In this document: in pieces, positions 1-7,946 of the stretch | How the letters are laid out: each line of letters starts with the position of its first letter | How positions within the stretch are numbered: position 1 is the stretch's first letter | NCBI RefSeq assembly: GCF_900167115.1 | Contig: NZ_FUXZ01000008.1 | Coordinates: forward strand, 107,072 to 171,071 | Length of the DNA: 64,000 nucleotides | Direction: 5' to 3' | From: Eubacterium uniforme | GTDB taxonomy: Bacteria; Bacillota; Clostridia; Lachnospirales; Lachnospiraceae | Made by a program: the position numbers and the translations under genes | Notes under the pieces: model-generated | Told to the model about the DNA's origin: nothing | The model's input: the letters and a program-made list of their open reading frames with translations, nothing else | Database searches by the model: none

Positions 1-403
1 CTTTTGAAATTTCAATCAAAGGGAAAAACATAGTTATGTTTTTTCCAACCACATTATCCTTCGCTAAAAGATTTTCCATTTCCTTATTAGTCCAAAGGAT
101 TCTTCCCATATCATCCAATAATACATATGGAATAGATAAACTATGCATCATTTGTCTTTGCGTTAGATTATATTCCGATGCGAAATTAATCAACTCACTC
201 ATGATTCTGGTTTTATTAACCCTTAATAAAATAAAGGCTATAAATAAATAGATTGCGTCAGCGAAAAAAGAAAACATTCCCGCAGTCTTATCCATAGCAA
301 ATATCATAGCAGAAGTTGCTAATAAAAATATACCAAGAATAAATGGCCATTTTAGGAATCTGTTTATATGTCCTTTTAGTCTGACTCTGTCCTTTTTACC
401 CAT
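1..403 (-). CDS. gdpP: c-di-AMP phosphodiesterase GdpP, N-terminal part (runs off the left edge)
   Basis: An open frame starts with ATG at 403 behind an AAGGAGAT ribosome binding site and is still open at base 1, giving 134 residues. It shows two membrane segments (about residues 17-35 and 42-60) and then a PAS-like stretch (SIPYVLLDDMGRILWTNKEM). This is the layout of the N-terminus of GdpP-type DHH/DHHA1 phosphodiesterases, which hydrolyse the messenger c-di-AMP. The GGDEF-like and DHH domains would lie beyond the edge. Its place directly downstream of rpsF-ssb-rpsR is the usual Clostridia context (gdpP-rplI-dnaB often follow). The family call rests on the N-terminus and synteny only. Confidence 0.8.
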   Translation of the reverse strand, partial: MGKKDRVRLKGHINRFLKWPFILGIFLLATSAMIFAMDKTAGMFSFFADAIYLFIAFILLRVNKTRIMSELINFASEYNLTQRQMMHSLSIPYVLLDDMGRILWTNKEMENLLAKDNVVGKNITMFFPLIEISK

Positions 404-510
404 CACATATCTCCTTAAATACTTAGGTATCACACCATAAAAATTAAATCATTTACAATATGACATAGATACTTACAATAATACATTTTACCACATTTAT
501 GCAAAATATA

Positions 511-540
511 AAAGAGGTTCCCACTTTGTGGAAACCTCTT
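511..540 (-). terminator. Intrinsic terminator after rpsR
   Basis: An inverted repeat with arms AAGAGGTTtCC and GGgAACCTCTT is followed on the minus strand by TTATATTTT. It lies about 18 bases beyond the rpsR stop and separates the ribosomal operon from gdpP. Confidence 0.8.
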
Positions 541-557
541 GATATATACATTAATTA

Positions 558-827
558 TTATTCTACTGTATATGGCATAAGAGCAACGTGACGAGCTCTC
601 TTAATAGCTACTGTTAAAGCTCTCTGATGCTTTGCGCATGTACCTGTAACTCTTCTAGGAAGAATTTTACCTCTTTCTGAAGTATATCTCTTAAGCTTAT
701 TAACATCTTTGTAGCTGATTTCTTTATCTTCACCGCAGAATACACAAACCTTTTTTCTTCTACGAATAGGTCTTCTCTTTGCAGGTGCTTCGCTCTTATC
801 GCCTTTTTCATTCTTATTATATGGCAT
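558..827 (-). CDS. rpsR: 30S ribosomal protein S18
   Basis: The 89-residue protein matches bS18 across its length: a basic N-terminus ([16 protein letters not shown]), the DYKDV-like central part ([19 protein letters not shown]) and the conserved [14 protein letters not shown] motif with its RNA-contacting basic residues. S18 forms a pair with S6 in the platform of the small subunit. The CVFC and C-x-K-H residues suggest a cysteine-containing (C+) paralogue that may hold zinc. The start is fixed by GGAGG seven bases upstream. It is the last gene of the rpsF-ssb-rpsR operon. Confidence 0.97.
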   Translation of the reverse strand: MPYNKNEKGDKSEAPAKRRPIRRRKKVCVFCGEDKEISYKDVNKLKRYTSERGKILPRRVTGTCAKHQRALTVAIKRARHVALMPYTVE

Positions 828-873
828 AACCTGACCTCCTTCTGGTCTATATAAACTTATAAACTCAATTTAA

Positions 874-1332
874 TTAAAATGGCAATCCATCATCTTCCAC
901 ACTGTCTGGAATATCTAAAAATCCATCATTAGCACCCTGGTTACCACCTCCAGCAACTGCTGCTGGTGCAGATGAATAATCTGAAAAACCGTTATTTTCA
1001 CTAGCTGCCTTGCTTTCAGCAAATTCTACGTTTTCAGCAACAACATCTGTTGTGTATACTTTCTGACCATCCTTATTTGTATAAGAACCTGTCTGAATTC
1101 TACCTGAAAGAGTAAGCTTAGTTCCTTTATTAACATATTTCTCTACAAACTCAGCAGTCTTTCCAAAAGCAACACATGAGATAAAATCAGCATTCTGATC
1201 ATCACCGTTTCTTCTGAATCTTCTATCAACTGCGAGTGTAAATCTAGCGATCGCCATTTGTGAATCACCCTGTGTAGAATATCTAACGTCAGGGTCTCTT
1301 GTTAAACGCCCCATTAATACTACGTTATTCAT
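874..1332 (-). CDS. ssb: Single-stranded DNA-binding protein
   Basis: The 152-residue protein has an OB-fold in about residues 1-105 (MNNVVLMGRLTRDPDVRYS, then FISCVAFGKTAEFVEKYVNKG). A glycine/alanine-rich acidic linker leads to the tip DDGLPF, the peptide that recruits replication and repair partners. It coats single-stranded DNA as a tetramer during replication. Length and ends are complete. A GAGG site lies six bases before the ATG. It sits between rpsF and rpsR, the standard order in Bacillota. Confidence 0.97.
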   Translation of the reverse strand: MNNVVLMGRLTRDPDVRYSTQGDSQMAIARFTLAVDRRFRRNGDDQNADFISCVAFGKTAEFVEKYVNKGTKLTLSGRIQTGSYTNKDGQKVYTTDVVAENVEFAESKAASENNGFSDYSSAPAAVAGGGNQGANDGFLDIPDSVEDDGLPF

Positions 1333-1356
1333 TGTATACCTCTTCTTTATCCTATC

Positions 1357-1647
1357 TTACTGTTCGTCTAAACTTACGCATAAGAATCTAAGAATGTTTT
1401 CCTGGATACGAAGCTTGTCTTCGATCTGAGCAGGAACATCTGGAGCAGATTCAAATTTAACGAAGTAATAGTAAGCTTCACTCATCTTCTGGATTTCGTA
1501 AGCAAGTTTCTTCTTGCCCCATTCCTCAACTTCAGTAACAGTACCACCAAAACGTGTAACGTACTCTTTTACCTTGTCGATAGTTTTAGCTCTGTCTTCG
1601 TCTTCAAGTTTTGAACTAACAATAACTGCAAATTCATACTTATTCAT
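1357..1647 (-). CDS. rpsF: 30S ribosomal protein S6
   Basis: This 96-residue protein begins MNKYEFAVIVSSKLEDE and carries the S6 ferredoxin-like fold, including GGTVTEVEEWGKKKLAYEIQKMSEAYYYFVKF. An in-frame start 48 bases further upstream exists, but AAAGGAGG eight bases before the ATG at 1647 decides for the shorter form, which is the normal length for bS6. The protein binds S18 and 16S rRNA helices 22-23. It is the first gene of rpsF-ssb-rpsR; two small hairpins lie in the leader just upstream. Confidence 0.96.
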   Translation of the reverse strand: MNKYEFAVIVSSKLEDEDRAKTIDKVKEYVTRFGGTVTEVEEWGKKKLAYEIQKMSEAYYYFVKFESAPDVPAQIEDKLRIQENILRFLCVSLDEQ

Positions 1648-1728
1648 GCTTTTTACCTCCTTTTGGTCTCTGGCCCTTGATCTTTTCAAGAGCAAGGATT
1701 AGCGCTAAACATAGCGCCACGAATAGAC

Positions 1729-1757
1729 ATTTTATCATACTATTCCTAATTATTCAA
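1729..1757 (-). promoter_or_regulatory. Candidate sigma-A promoter for rpsF-ssb-rpsR
   Basis: On the minus strand TTGAAT (1752-1757) is followed after 17 bases by TAAAAT (1729-1734). It overlaps the 3' end of the DUF951 gene and would give a leader of roughly 75 bases ahead of rpsF. Confidence 0.5.
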
Positions 1758-1932
1758 GTGTTTTTTTCAATTTGGCCGATTTCTCAACCATCTTTCTAGG
1801 CACCATTATACTATGCTCACAACCTAGACACTTAAGTCTAAAGTCCGCACCAACTCTTAAAACCTCCCATTCATTACTTCCGCATGGATGAGGTTTCTTC
1901 ATAACAATAATGTCTCCAACTCCAAATTGCAT
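1750..1932 (-). CDS. DUF951 family protein (YyzM-like)
   Basis: A complete 60-residue protein starts MQFGVGDIIVMKKPHPCGSN and contains WEVLRVGADFRLKCLGCEHSIMVPR. This is the DUF951 pattern: HPCGSxxW and CxxC give a possible small zinc-binding beta barrel. The function of the family is not known. GGGAG six bases before the ATG supports the start. In Bacillus subtilis the relative YyzM also lies near rpsF, so the neighbourhood fits. Confidence 0.85.
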   Translation of the reverse strand: MQFGVGDIIVMKKPHPCGSNEWEVLRVGADFRLKCLGCEHSIMVPRKMVEKSAKLKKTLE

Positions 1933-1942
1933 CTTTAACTCC

Positions 1943-2317
1943 CTAGTTCATCAAATCATGGAAATCGCTTCCTTCAGTCATGAACTCATTAACACCGACA
2001 CGTTTTTCATTTCTAACATTTTCAACAACATCAGAAATAAGATCCTTAACTGTTCTAGGATCCTTAACGCTAACCACATCAAGTTCTGGTGCACTAATGT
2101 CTGATGAACAGATATGGATTGTACCAACCTTAAATAATCTCTGTCCAAGTGTCTGGTGAAGAGAAACATCTCTTATTCTATATAATCTTATTTCTTCTTC
2201 ATCTGTAGATAATATTCCGCTTTTCTTTATGAATTTTTCTTCTGTTAATGTATACCTTGTAAATGATAAAGGTAACCCAAATATAGTTCTTTTTTTATCC
2301 GACCATAACTGTGCCAT
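1943..2317 (-). CDS. PH-domain (bPH_2/DUF304-like) protein
   Basis: The 124-residue product (MAQLWSDKKRTIFGLPLSFTRYTLTEEKF...) resembles small bacterial pleckstrin-homology domain proteins: a run of beta strands (IRLYRIRDVSLHQTLGQRLFKVGTIHI) and a C-terminal helix. It has no membrane segment, so it is probably cytoplasmic or peripheral. Two adjacent ATGs occur. AGGAGG is directly against the first and seven bases from the second, so the second (2317) is preferred. The longer frame to 2392 has no binding site and overlaps the upstream terminator. It lies just before the DUF951 gene. Its role is unknown. Confidence 0.75.
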   Translation of the reverse strand: MAQLWSDKKRTIFGLPLSFTRYTLTEEKFIKKSGILSTDEEEIRLYRIRDVSLHQTLGQRLFKVGTIHICSSDISAPELDVVSVKDPRTVKDLISDVVENVRNEKRVGVNEFMTEGSDFHDLMN

Positions 2318-2375
2318 AGCCATACCTCCTTTAACCCTGAGTTGGTTACTAACCTTACATAATAATATACTAAAA

Positions 2376-2406
2376 AACCAGAATCCTTTCAATAGGGATT
2401 CTGGTT
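2376..2406 (-). terminator. Terminator of the tRNA-Glu/tRNA-Cys unit
   Basis: A perfect 11-base-pair stem (AACCAGAATCC with GGATTCTGGTT, loop of 9) is followed on the minus strand by TTTTTTAG. It lies just beyond tRNA-Cys. Confidence 0.9.
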
Positions 2407-2411
2407 ACAAG

Positions 2412-2482
2412 AGGCGACAGCCAGATTTGAACTGGCGATCAGGGTGTTGCAGACCCGTGCCTTACCGCTTGGCTATGTCGCC
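2412..2482 (-). tRNA. tRNA-Cys (anticodon GCA)
   Basis: The 71-base cloverleaf has a 7-base-pair acceptor stem (GGCGACA with TGTCGCC), discriminator T, anticodon loop CTGCAAC with GCA, and the T-arm sequence GTTCAAAT. CCA is not encoded. Confidence 0.95.
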
Positions 2483-2498
2483 ATAAGCTTTACGCTAG

Positions 2499-2570
2499 TG
2501 ACTCCAAGGGGATTTGAACCCCTGTTACCGCCGTGAAAGGGCGGTGTCTTAACCGCTTGACCATGGAGCC
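2499..2570 (-). tRNA. tRNA-Glu (anticodon TTC)
   Basis: The 72-base cloverleaf has acceptor arms GGCTCCA and TGGAGTC, anticodon stem CCGCC/GGCGG around TTC, and T loop GTTCAAATC. CCA is not encoded. It is transcribed ahead of tRNA-Cys. Confidence 0.95.
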
Positions 2571-2637
2571 ATGATTGCGACTCCCTGCTTATCCATTCAC
2601 AAACAAAAAATCGCAACACTACGAATACAACGTTGAA

Positions 2638-2666
2638 ATTTTAACATCATTCTTTTGTTTTGTCAA
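2638..2666 (-). promoter_or_regulatory. Promoter for tRNA-Glu/tRNA-Cys
   Basis: On the minus strand TTGACA (2661-2666) and TAAAAT (2638-2643) are separated by 17 bases, about 70 bases ahead of tRNA-Glu. Confidence 0.75.
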
Positions 2667-2683
2667 CAACTTTATTAAAAAAC

Positions 2684-3391
2684 TTATAAAAAATAAAGTA
2701 TTAACATCATAAGGAAGTTGTTTTCGTAAATAGTACTTAATATTTTGTTGTTATTTATGGCTTCAAATATCGGTTCCATTTTTCCTGTTCCCGAAAGCGC
2801 AGTAATAACAACACAGAAGATTAATATTAATATATAACCTTCAAATAGTCCTATAATAACTCCAAGCGTACGGTCTAACGACTCAACCGCTGGTAATTTA
2901 GACAACACTCTTGTTAATCCCACAAATAAAATCATCAAAGCATGAATAACAATAAACACTATAGCAAATGATATAATTTGCATCATCTCTTTTACAAGAT
3001 AAGCCTTTACATAGTCCTCAAAATTATCCACCTTTAATTCTTTATATTCTTCTTCAGTATTATTCTCTTTTATTTTTTTAGTAATAGTTTTTGGAAGTGG
3101 CATATTCTCTATAATCTTCTGCTGTCCTTCTATGCCAGTATGCTCTATTCCATTTTGTTTATCTAATTTAAGATTATCATCAACATATTCGCTTACTTTT
3201 TTCTCAACAACATCATGTATTACAGTATTATTAAACTTACTTACCGCTGTCGGATAAACTACAAAAACCAATATTAAAGATGCAAACAAGGATCCAAGCG
3301 ACAATAAAATCTTAAGTGATCCTCTTATATATCCCATAATAGAAAAAACCAATAAGATTAAAATCATTCCACCAAGTAAATATACTTCCAT
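2684..3391 (-). CDS. CvpA family membrane protein
   Basis: The 235-residue protein has two N-terminal membrane segments (about 4-22 and 27-47), a hydrophilic extracytoplasmic loop (about 50-130), and two or three further segments. The central GLTRVLSKLPAVESLDRTLGVIIGLFEGYILIL matches the conserved CvpA core. CvpA proteins support envelope homeostasis and, in enterobacteria, colicin V production; the biochemical activity is unsettled. GGAG six bases before the ATG sets the start. It follows the DUF5711 gene by 13 bases, so it probably ends the same transcript. Confidence 0.8.
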   Translation of the reverse strand: MEVYLLGGMILILLVFSIMGYIRGSLKILLSLGSLFASLILVFVVYPTAVSKFNNTVIHDVVEKKVSEYVDDNLKLDKQNGIEHTGIEGQQKIIENMPLPKTITKKIKENNTEEEYKELKVDNFEDYVKAYLVKEMMQIISFAIVFIVIHALMILFVGLTRVLSKLPAVESLDRTLGVIIGLFEGYILILIFCVVITALSGTGKMEPIFEAINNNKILSTIYENNFLMMLILYFL

Positions 3392-3404
3392 ATCAAACTC
3401 CAGT

Positions 3405-4598
3405 CTACTTAAGCTTTACACATTTTACCTTTTCATTAGTTACTACATAATATGTCCTAAGAGAAATAGGAACAATATCAACAACATCCTCATTAAAACT
3501 ATGCTTTAACTTTTCCTGTCCAGAGAATGTAATTATTCTGAAATCATTTTTATTATATGTAAAAATACAGTTCTCAACAATTTTTACCTCATCATAAAGA
3601 TCGTCTATATACTCTGACATAACTTCCTTACCCCTCGTATTATAAACAACAACTCTATTCTTTTCTTTATGTTGATTATCTGTATTCTTTAATACCAATC
3701 CAATGTACGAAGATGAATAACATACCTTTTCTATTTCATCAGTAATCTCTGCTTCGAATTCAATAGACGGTTTCTGCTTAATTGAATAAATTGTTATTAT
3801 ATTATCACCTATACAGGCACATACATCATTATTCAAAAACTCAACCGTAGGAACTATAGTCGATGAATACTGATTAAATCCACCAACCATTCTGTCTACT
3901 TCGTTCTGTCCAACATCTGAGAAATTATAGAATAGCACCTTCGACTGCATAACACCACCACTTGCATAAAGATAAGATACCGCAAGTTTTGTACCATCCT
4001 CAGAAATCGAAAAATCAAGTGGATAACCGTTACTAGCCAGATCCGTCTTGCTTGTTACCAACTGCTTTCCTTCTTTATCAATAAGATCAATATAATTAGT
4101 GTGCGCATCCTCTAAAATCATAGCAACAACGCCCTGTTTAGCAACCTCAATCTTTACAATCGGAAAGTTTGATTCTGTTTTATTAACAAGACCTTTATCA
4201 TCAAAAAGATATATCTCTGTTCCGCCTTGTTCTGCAACAACTACGTAGTCACCACATGTATCAACAATAGGACTCTTCATCTCAAATGCCTGGTTCCAAA
4301 TTGCTTGTTTTCTATTTAAATAAGATACTCCATCTTCACTATACTTAACAAGCATGTCCCCATAACCAGTATACTTACTGCCAAATCCATTTTGAATTTC
4401 AACAGAACTTACCTCTTTAACAGTTTTATAAACGCGGGTTTTTTGGTAAATAAAATTAGAAATCACAACAACTAGTATTATAAGAGCAATTAAGATATAT
4501 CTTATTCTCTTATTTCTTCTATGCGTTTCTAACTGATCTATAAATTCTTCATCATTAAATTGTTCTTTTTTTCTACTAAAAAAATCTTTAATATTCAA
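3405..4598 (-). CDS. DUF5711 family membrane-anchored beta-propeller-like protein
   Basis: The 397-residue protein has a basic cytoplasmic head (about 1-32), one membrane segment (IRYILIALIILVVVISNFIY, about 33-52) and a large outside part of short beta-rich repeats such as CGDYVVVAEQGGTEIYLFDDKG and ISEDGTKLAVSYLYASGG. These recall WD40/PQQ-like blades and match DUF5711. It reads from a TTG start at 4598 with GGAG eight bases upstream. No catalytic residues are evident. It lies between the PTS_EIIC_2 gene and cvpA. Function unknown; a surface or envelope sensor or scaffold is a guess. Confidence 0.7.
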   Translation of the reverse strand: MNIKDFFSRKKEQFNDEEFIDQLETHRRNKRIRYILIALIILVVVISNFIYQKTRVYKTVKEVSSVEIQNGFGSKYTGYGDMLVKYSEDGVSYLNRKQAIWNQAFEMKSPIVDTCGDYVVVAEQGGTEIYLFDDKGLVNKTESNFPIVKIEVAKQGVVAMILEDAHTNYIDLIDKEGKQLVTSKTDLASNGYPLDFSISEDGTKLAVSYLYASGGVMQSKVLFYNFSDVGQNEVDRMVGGFNQYSSTIVPTVEFLNNDVCACIGDNIITIYSIKQKPSIEFEAEITDEIEKVCYSSSYIGLVLKNTDNQHKEKNRVVVYNTRGKEVMSEYIDDLYDEVKIVENCIFTYNKNDFRIITFSGQEKLKHSFNEDVVDIVPISLRTYYVVTNEKVKCVKLK

Positions 4599-4614
4599 GA
4601 ACGTCTCTCCTTAT

Positions 4615-5670
4615 TTAAGCCTCTAGTTTCATATCTCCATCATGAATCAACTTTATCTTTCTCATGCCTTCTGCAATAATCAAAGTAATAATTGCAGGAA
4701 GAACAAATTCCATCACAACCACTTCTGCAAGCGCCATTGTATTTGACATACTCTTTGTCATGGTCTGATAAGACATGATAGGTCCAACAAGCCCTGATGT
4801 ACCCATTCCAGATCCAGTAGAATTACTCTTCATCTTTAACACCGCTGCACCAACAGGTCCAAGAATTGCACTTGAAACAATCGGCGGTATCCATATAAAC
4901 GGATGTCTTAATATATTAGTAATCTGAAGCATGGATGTACCAACACCTTGAGATATCAATCCGCCCACTTTGTTTTCTCTAAAACTAGCTACAGCAAATC
5001 CTACCATCTGACAACAACATCCAATTGTCGCTGCACCTGCCGCAAGACCCGAAAGCCCTAGCGAAATACCAATCGCTGCAGAACTAATAGGTAAGGTTAA
5101 AACCATACCCATAATAACGGCTACAATAAGTCCTCCAACAATAGGCTGTTTATCAACATTCACGTTGACTAGTTCGCCAACCCAAAGCATAAATCTTGCT
5201 ATAGGTTTTCCAACCCATATTCCAGCAAGTCCACCACTCATAATTCCTACAAATGGTGTTAATATTATATCTAATTGAGTTTTTCCTGAAACAATATGTC
5301 CAAGTTCAATGGCAACATAAGCTGCAACAAATGCACCAAGTGGTTCACCTGGTTTGCCAATTACAAATGCCATAGAAGTATTAACATTAGGGAAAGCACC
5401 TATCATGCCAGCAACCGCTGCGCTTACACTAACAAGCGGACTTTCCTGATACTTGCTTGCAACACCCACACCAATACCAGCACCAGTAATAGTTTTAGCA
5501 ACACTACCAATTAAAATCAAATAATGACTTGGTTTACCGCCGAAAAAACCAGGGCCTAGCAAGTCACCAATCTGACATAGTATTGTTCCCATAATAAGTG
5601 TAGCAAAAAGACCTAATGCCATTCCACTTAAACCTTCAATAAAGACTCTATTTAAATACTTCTTTATCAT
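4615..5670 (-). CDS. PTS_EIIC_2 family membrane protein
   Basis: This very hydrophobic 351-residue protein has about eight membrane segments and glycine-rich repeats (GLFATLIMGTILCQIGDLLG, GAGIGVGVASKY, GLSGLAAGAATIGCCCQMVGFA, MGTSGLVGPIMSYQTM). It matches the PTS_EIIC_2 family, found alone in Clostridia without IIA or IIB parts. The family may transport small molecules, but its substrate is unknown. A frame extending to 5721 has no ribosome binding site, whereas AGGAG lies ten bases before the ATG at 5670. No PTS phosphorylation domains are nearby, so sugar phosphorylation is not implied. Confidence 0.75.
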   Translation of the reverse strand: MIKKYLNRVFIEGLSGMALGLFATLIMGTILCQIGDLLGPGFFGGKPSHYLILIGSVAKTITGAGIGVGVASKYQESPLVSVSAAVAGMIGAFPNVNTSMAFVIGKPGEPLGAFVAAYVAIELGHIVSGKTQLDIILTPFVGIMSGGLAGIWVGKPIARFMLWVGELVNVNVDKQPIVGGLIVAVIMGMVLTLPISSAAIGISLGLSGLAAGAATIGCCCQMVGFAVASFRENKVGGLISQGVGTSMLQITNILRHPFIWIPPIVSSAILGPVGAAVLKMKSNSTGSGMGTSGLVGPIMSYQTMTKSMSNTMALAEVVVMEFVLPAIITLIIAEGMRKIKLIHDGDMKLEA

Positions 5671-5730
5671 TTCCAGTCTACTCCTATTATTTAATTTTTT
5701 TCTCAAGACATACCATACCACATTTTAGGC

Positions 5731-6537
5731 TTATTTTCCACTAATTTTACTCATATCTTCAATCTGGTATACAGGACGTTCCTTATATTTCTTTTTATTA
5801 TGTGTTCGCTTTTCTTTTCTTATCAGTTCCTCTATTTTACCCGTAACCACCTCCTTAATTCTTATTCTTCTTTCAGCATACTTTTTGCCATCCGCTTCTA
5901 TTTCTTCGGATTGCAAATTCTGCGATGTATTATCAACGATGAGATCATCGTAATACGCTTTATTAATGTTTTTTATTCTTAATTCTTCTTCAACACTTTT
6001 TACAACTGCGCAAAGGCTTTCAACCGTTACTGATTGTTCCTCTAAAGCTTCCATAAGGCCATACGTCAAAAGAACAGTTGCCTGATCGTCATGATTAATG
6101 CTTGGAAGTATTGAACTAATAATCTGCTTAATGCCTTCAGTGAAGTCTCCAATTTCAAAAGGATTATATAAAAACTCAATATATCTTTTTTCTTCATCTA
6201 TAAAAATCAATTTTTCATCTATAACCACATGATTAATATTCAATAAATATTCTTCCAAACTTTCACACAACTTCTTTATATTCTCAACAAATACCTTCAC
6301 ATGTTCATACTCAATCTTATTAGACTTTATATAATCAGAACATGAGCTCATAGAAAGTGAGTTATAGTATATTTCCAATTCGCTATCCATTCTTTTTACA
6401 GTAGTTGTCAAAAGATGCTCTATCTTATTATTCTTAATCATGTTAAGTTCATAATTGTCTTTTATTTTCTCATCAGAATATATAATATAATGTCCACTAA
6501 AATCATCATAAAAACTAAAATCCATACGACCACCCAT
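5731..6537 (-). CDS. DUF6382 domain protein, no FHA domain
   Basis: The 268-residue protein (MDFSFYDDFSGHYIIYSDEKIK...) matches the DUF6382 domain, about 1-190, which in relatives often precedes an FHA phosphopeptide-binding domain. Here the C-terminus is only a basic, charged tail (RRIRIKEVVTGKIEELIRKEKRTHNKKKYKERPVYQ). There is no signal peptide or membrane segment, so it should be cytoplasmic. It is the last gene of the Tad run, 17 bases beyond the small TadE-like gene, which suggests a role linked to the pilus machine. The ATG at 6525 is an alternative start with GGTGG just before it. Confidence 0.6.
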   Translation of the reverse strand: MGGRMDFSFYDDFSGHYIIYSDEKIKDNYELNMIKNNKIEHLLTTTVKRMDSELEIYYNSLSMSSCSDYIKSNKIEYEHVKVFVENIKKLCESLEEYLLNINHVVIDEKLIFIDEEKRYIEFLYNPFEIGDFTEGIKQIISSILPSINHDDQATVLLTYGLMEALEEQSVTVESLCAVVKSVEEELRIKNINKAYYDDLIVDNTSQNLQSEEIEADGKKYAERRIRIKEVVTGKIEELIRKEKRTHNKKKYKERPVYQIEDMSKISGK

Positions 6538-6554
6538 TCTTCATACAAAGTCCT

Positions 6555-6989
6555 CTAATTATCATTATCAATTTCATCTACAACCCTTTTTAAAACCCTA
6601 ACCTTATAAACATCATCCTTATTCACATTCCTTTTTATTTTATATGAATACCTATACTTTCCTTTAGCAAACGCCTCTAAAACATCTTTTCCATATCCTT
6701 CATATTTCCCTGATACTTCAACACTAACTTTTCTTCCAACCTTACCATTAACATCAATTTCCTTTATAACAAATAATTTATTCTTAAGTTCTTCATTAAG
6801 AGCATTTGCTACTTTACCATCACCTTTATCGCACAAGTATTTTTCACAAACTTTTATACAAGTACTTCTAACAACGACAACATCATGCAAATAAAAGGAT
6901 ACATACACAACTCCTGTAATCATAAAAATAAATACACTCATTATTACTGCTGCCTCTAGCGAAGCACTTCCTCTCTCCTTGTCATCCAT
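6555..6989 (-). CDS. Small TadE-like pseudopilin
   Basis: The 144-residue protein begins MDDKERGSASLEAAVIMSVFIFMITGVVYVSFY. The G-S-A-S-L-E-A-A segment followed by a hydrophobic helix is the class III prepilin/TadE signature, with Glu as +5-like residue. The rest is a small mixed alpha/beta outside domain with two cysteines (CIKVCEKYLC region). It probably acts as a minor pilin or pseudopilin of the Tad system. GAGG seven bases before the ATG sets the start. It is 17 bases downstream of the larger TadE-like gene. Confidence 0.7.
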   Translation of the reverse strand: MDDKERGSASLEAAVIMSVFIFMITGVVYVSFYLHDVVVVRSTCIKVCEKYLCDKGDGKVANALNEELKNKLFVIKEIDVNGKVGRKVSVEVSGKYEGYGKDVLEAFAKGKYRYSYKIKRNVNKDDVYKVRVLKRVVDEIDNDN

Positions 6990-7006
6990 AATCAGACCTC
7001 TTTTCT

Positions 7007-7927
7007 TTACTTACCGCACCTTGAACACGGCGGCATATCATGAACTTCAGATAATTTCTTTTTATAAACATTTCTATTTAATGAATAACACTCTTTACTC
7101 GAGTGATATCTGTTTCCATCTTCAGTAATGTATACAATTGGCGCATCTTCCTTCATGCAGTTCTCACATGGATAATATTTTTCTCCCCACTCATTTCTAT
7201 AATCATCCACATCATTAAAATCTATTTCTTTAATCTTAATATTTAAATACGAACAATTAATATCACAATGATATACCTTCCCATTTTTAGTTACATAAAC
7301 ATATTTTTCATCTTCTTGTTCATATATATTTTTCCCTGTATATAATCGACTTTTAAAACGCTGTTTTCTTGATATGTCTAAAAGATCTAAAACTGAATAA
7401 GGAATTTTATACTTGTACGAAACAACAATATCTAACACCCCTGTATCTTTATCATACGATGAACCACTAACATCTATTCCTGATATTCCACCTTTAATAA
7501 TATTATCTTTTATAAATCCACTTCCAAGATTCTTAGTTATATTTGCCTTAATCGATAAATCCCTTCCAGCCACATTTGTTTCCGGGGCTAAAAGTGCCTC
7601 AATATATCCAATATCTCTAGACGATTCTTTCATCGCTTTATATATATCCATATCAGTAGTAAACATTATAAAAATATAAAAAAATGTAATTATAACAAAT
7701 AAAAATATTGGAATAACCAAGGCACTTTCTACGGTCAGGTAACCTTCTTCCTCAAAAAAGGAGGAATAAGAAAATGTCCTTCTACACAATTTATCCGACC
7801 TACGTGCTAACCTTTTATATTTATTACCTATATCAACTTTTTCAAATTGTAGTTTTCGAAGCATAAAAGAAAGAAGCTGATTATTCATTGATTTTTTATA
7901 CCTGCGCAGATTGTCATAAAAGGACAT
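7007..7927 (-). CDS. TadE-like pseudopilin with a doubled Cys/His C-terminal module
   Basis: The 306-residue protein has a basic cytoplasmic N-terminus, then EEEGYLTVESALVIPIFLFVIITFFYIF, the TadE-like cleavage and helix region (about residues 60-90). The outside part ends in two related units, about 213-306: VTKNGKVYHCDINCSYL...PCENC, then ITEDGNRYHSSKECYSL...PCSRC. Each carries H-x3/4-C and CxxC, which would suit a zinc ribbon. The ATG at 7927 is preferred: AAGGGGG lies nine bases upstream, while the start at 7957 lacks a site and overlaps the DUF5702 gene by 11 bases. Confidence 0.7.
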   Translation of the reverse strand: MSFYDNLRRYKKSMNNQLLSFMLRKLQFEKVDIGNKYKRLARRSDKLCRRTFSYSSFFEEEGYLTVESALVIPIFLFVIITFFYIFIMFTTDMDIYKAMKESSRDIGYIEALLAPETNVAGRDLSIKANITKNLGSGFIKDNIIKGGISGIDVSGSSYDKDTGVLDIVVSYKYKIPYSVLDLLDISRKQRFKSRLYTGKNIYEQEDEKYVYVTKNGKVYHCDINCSYLNIKIKEIDFNDVDDYRNEWGEKYYPCENCMKEDAPIVYITEDGNRYHSSKECYSLNRNVYKKKLSEVHDMPPCSRCGK

Positions 7928-7946
7928 TTTCTTATTCCCCCTTTCT

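Noticed and set aside
4615..5721. A sugar PTS operon
   Set aside because: The PTS_EIIC_2 protein stands alone, with no IIA or IIB domain or sugar-metabolism gene near it.
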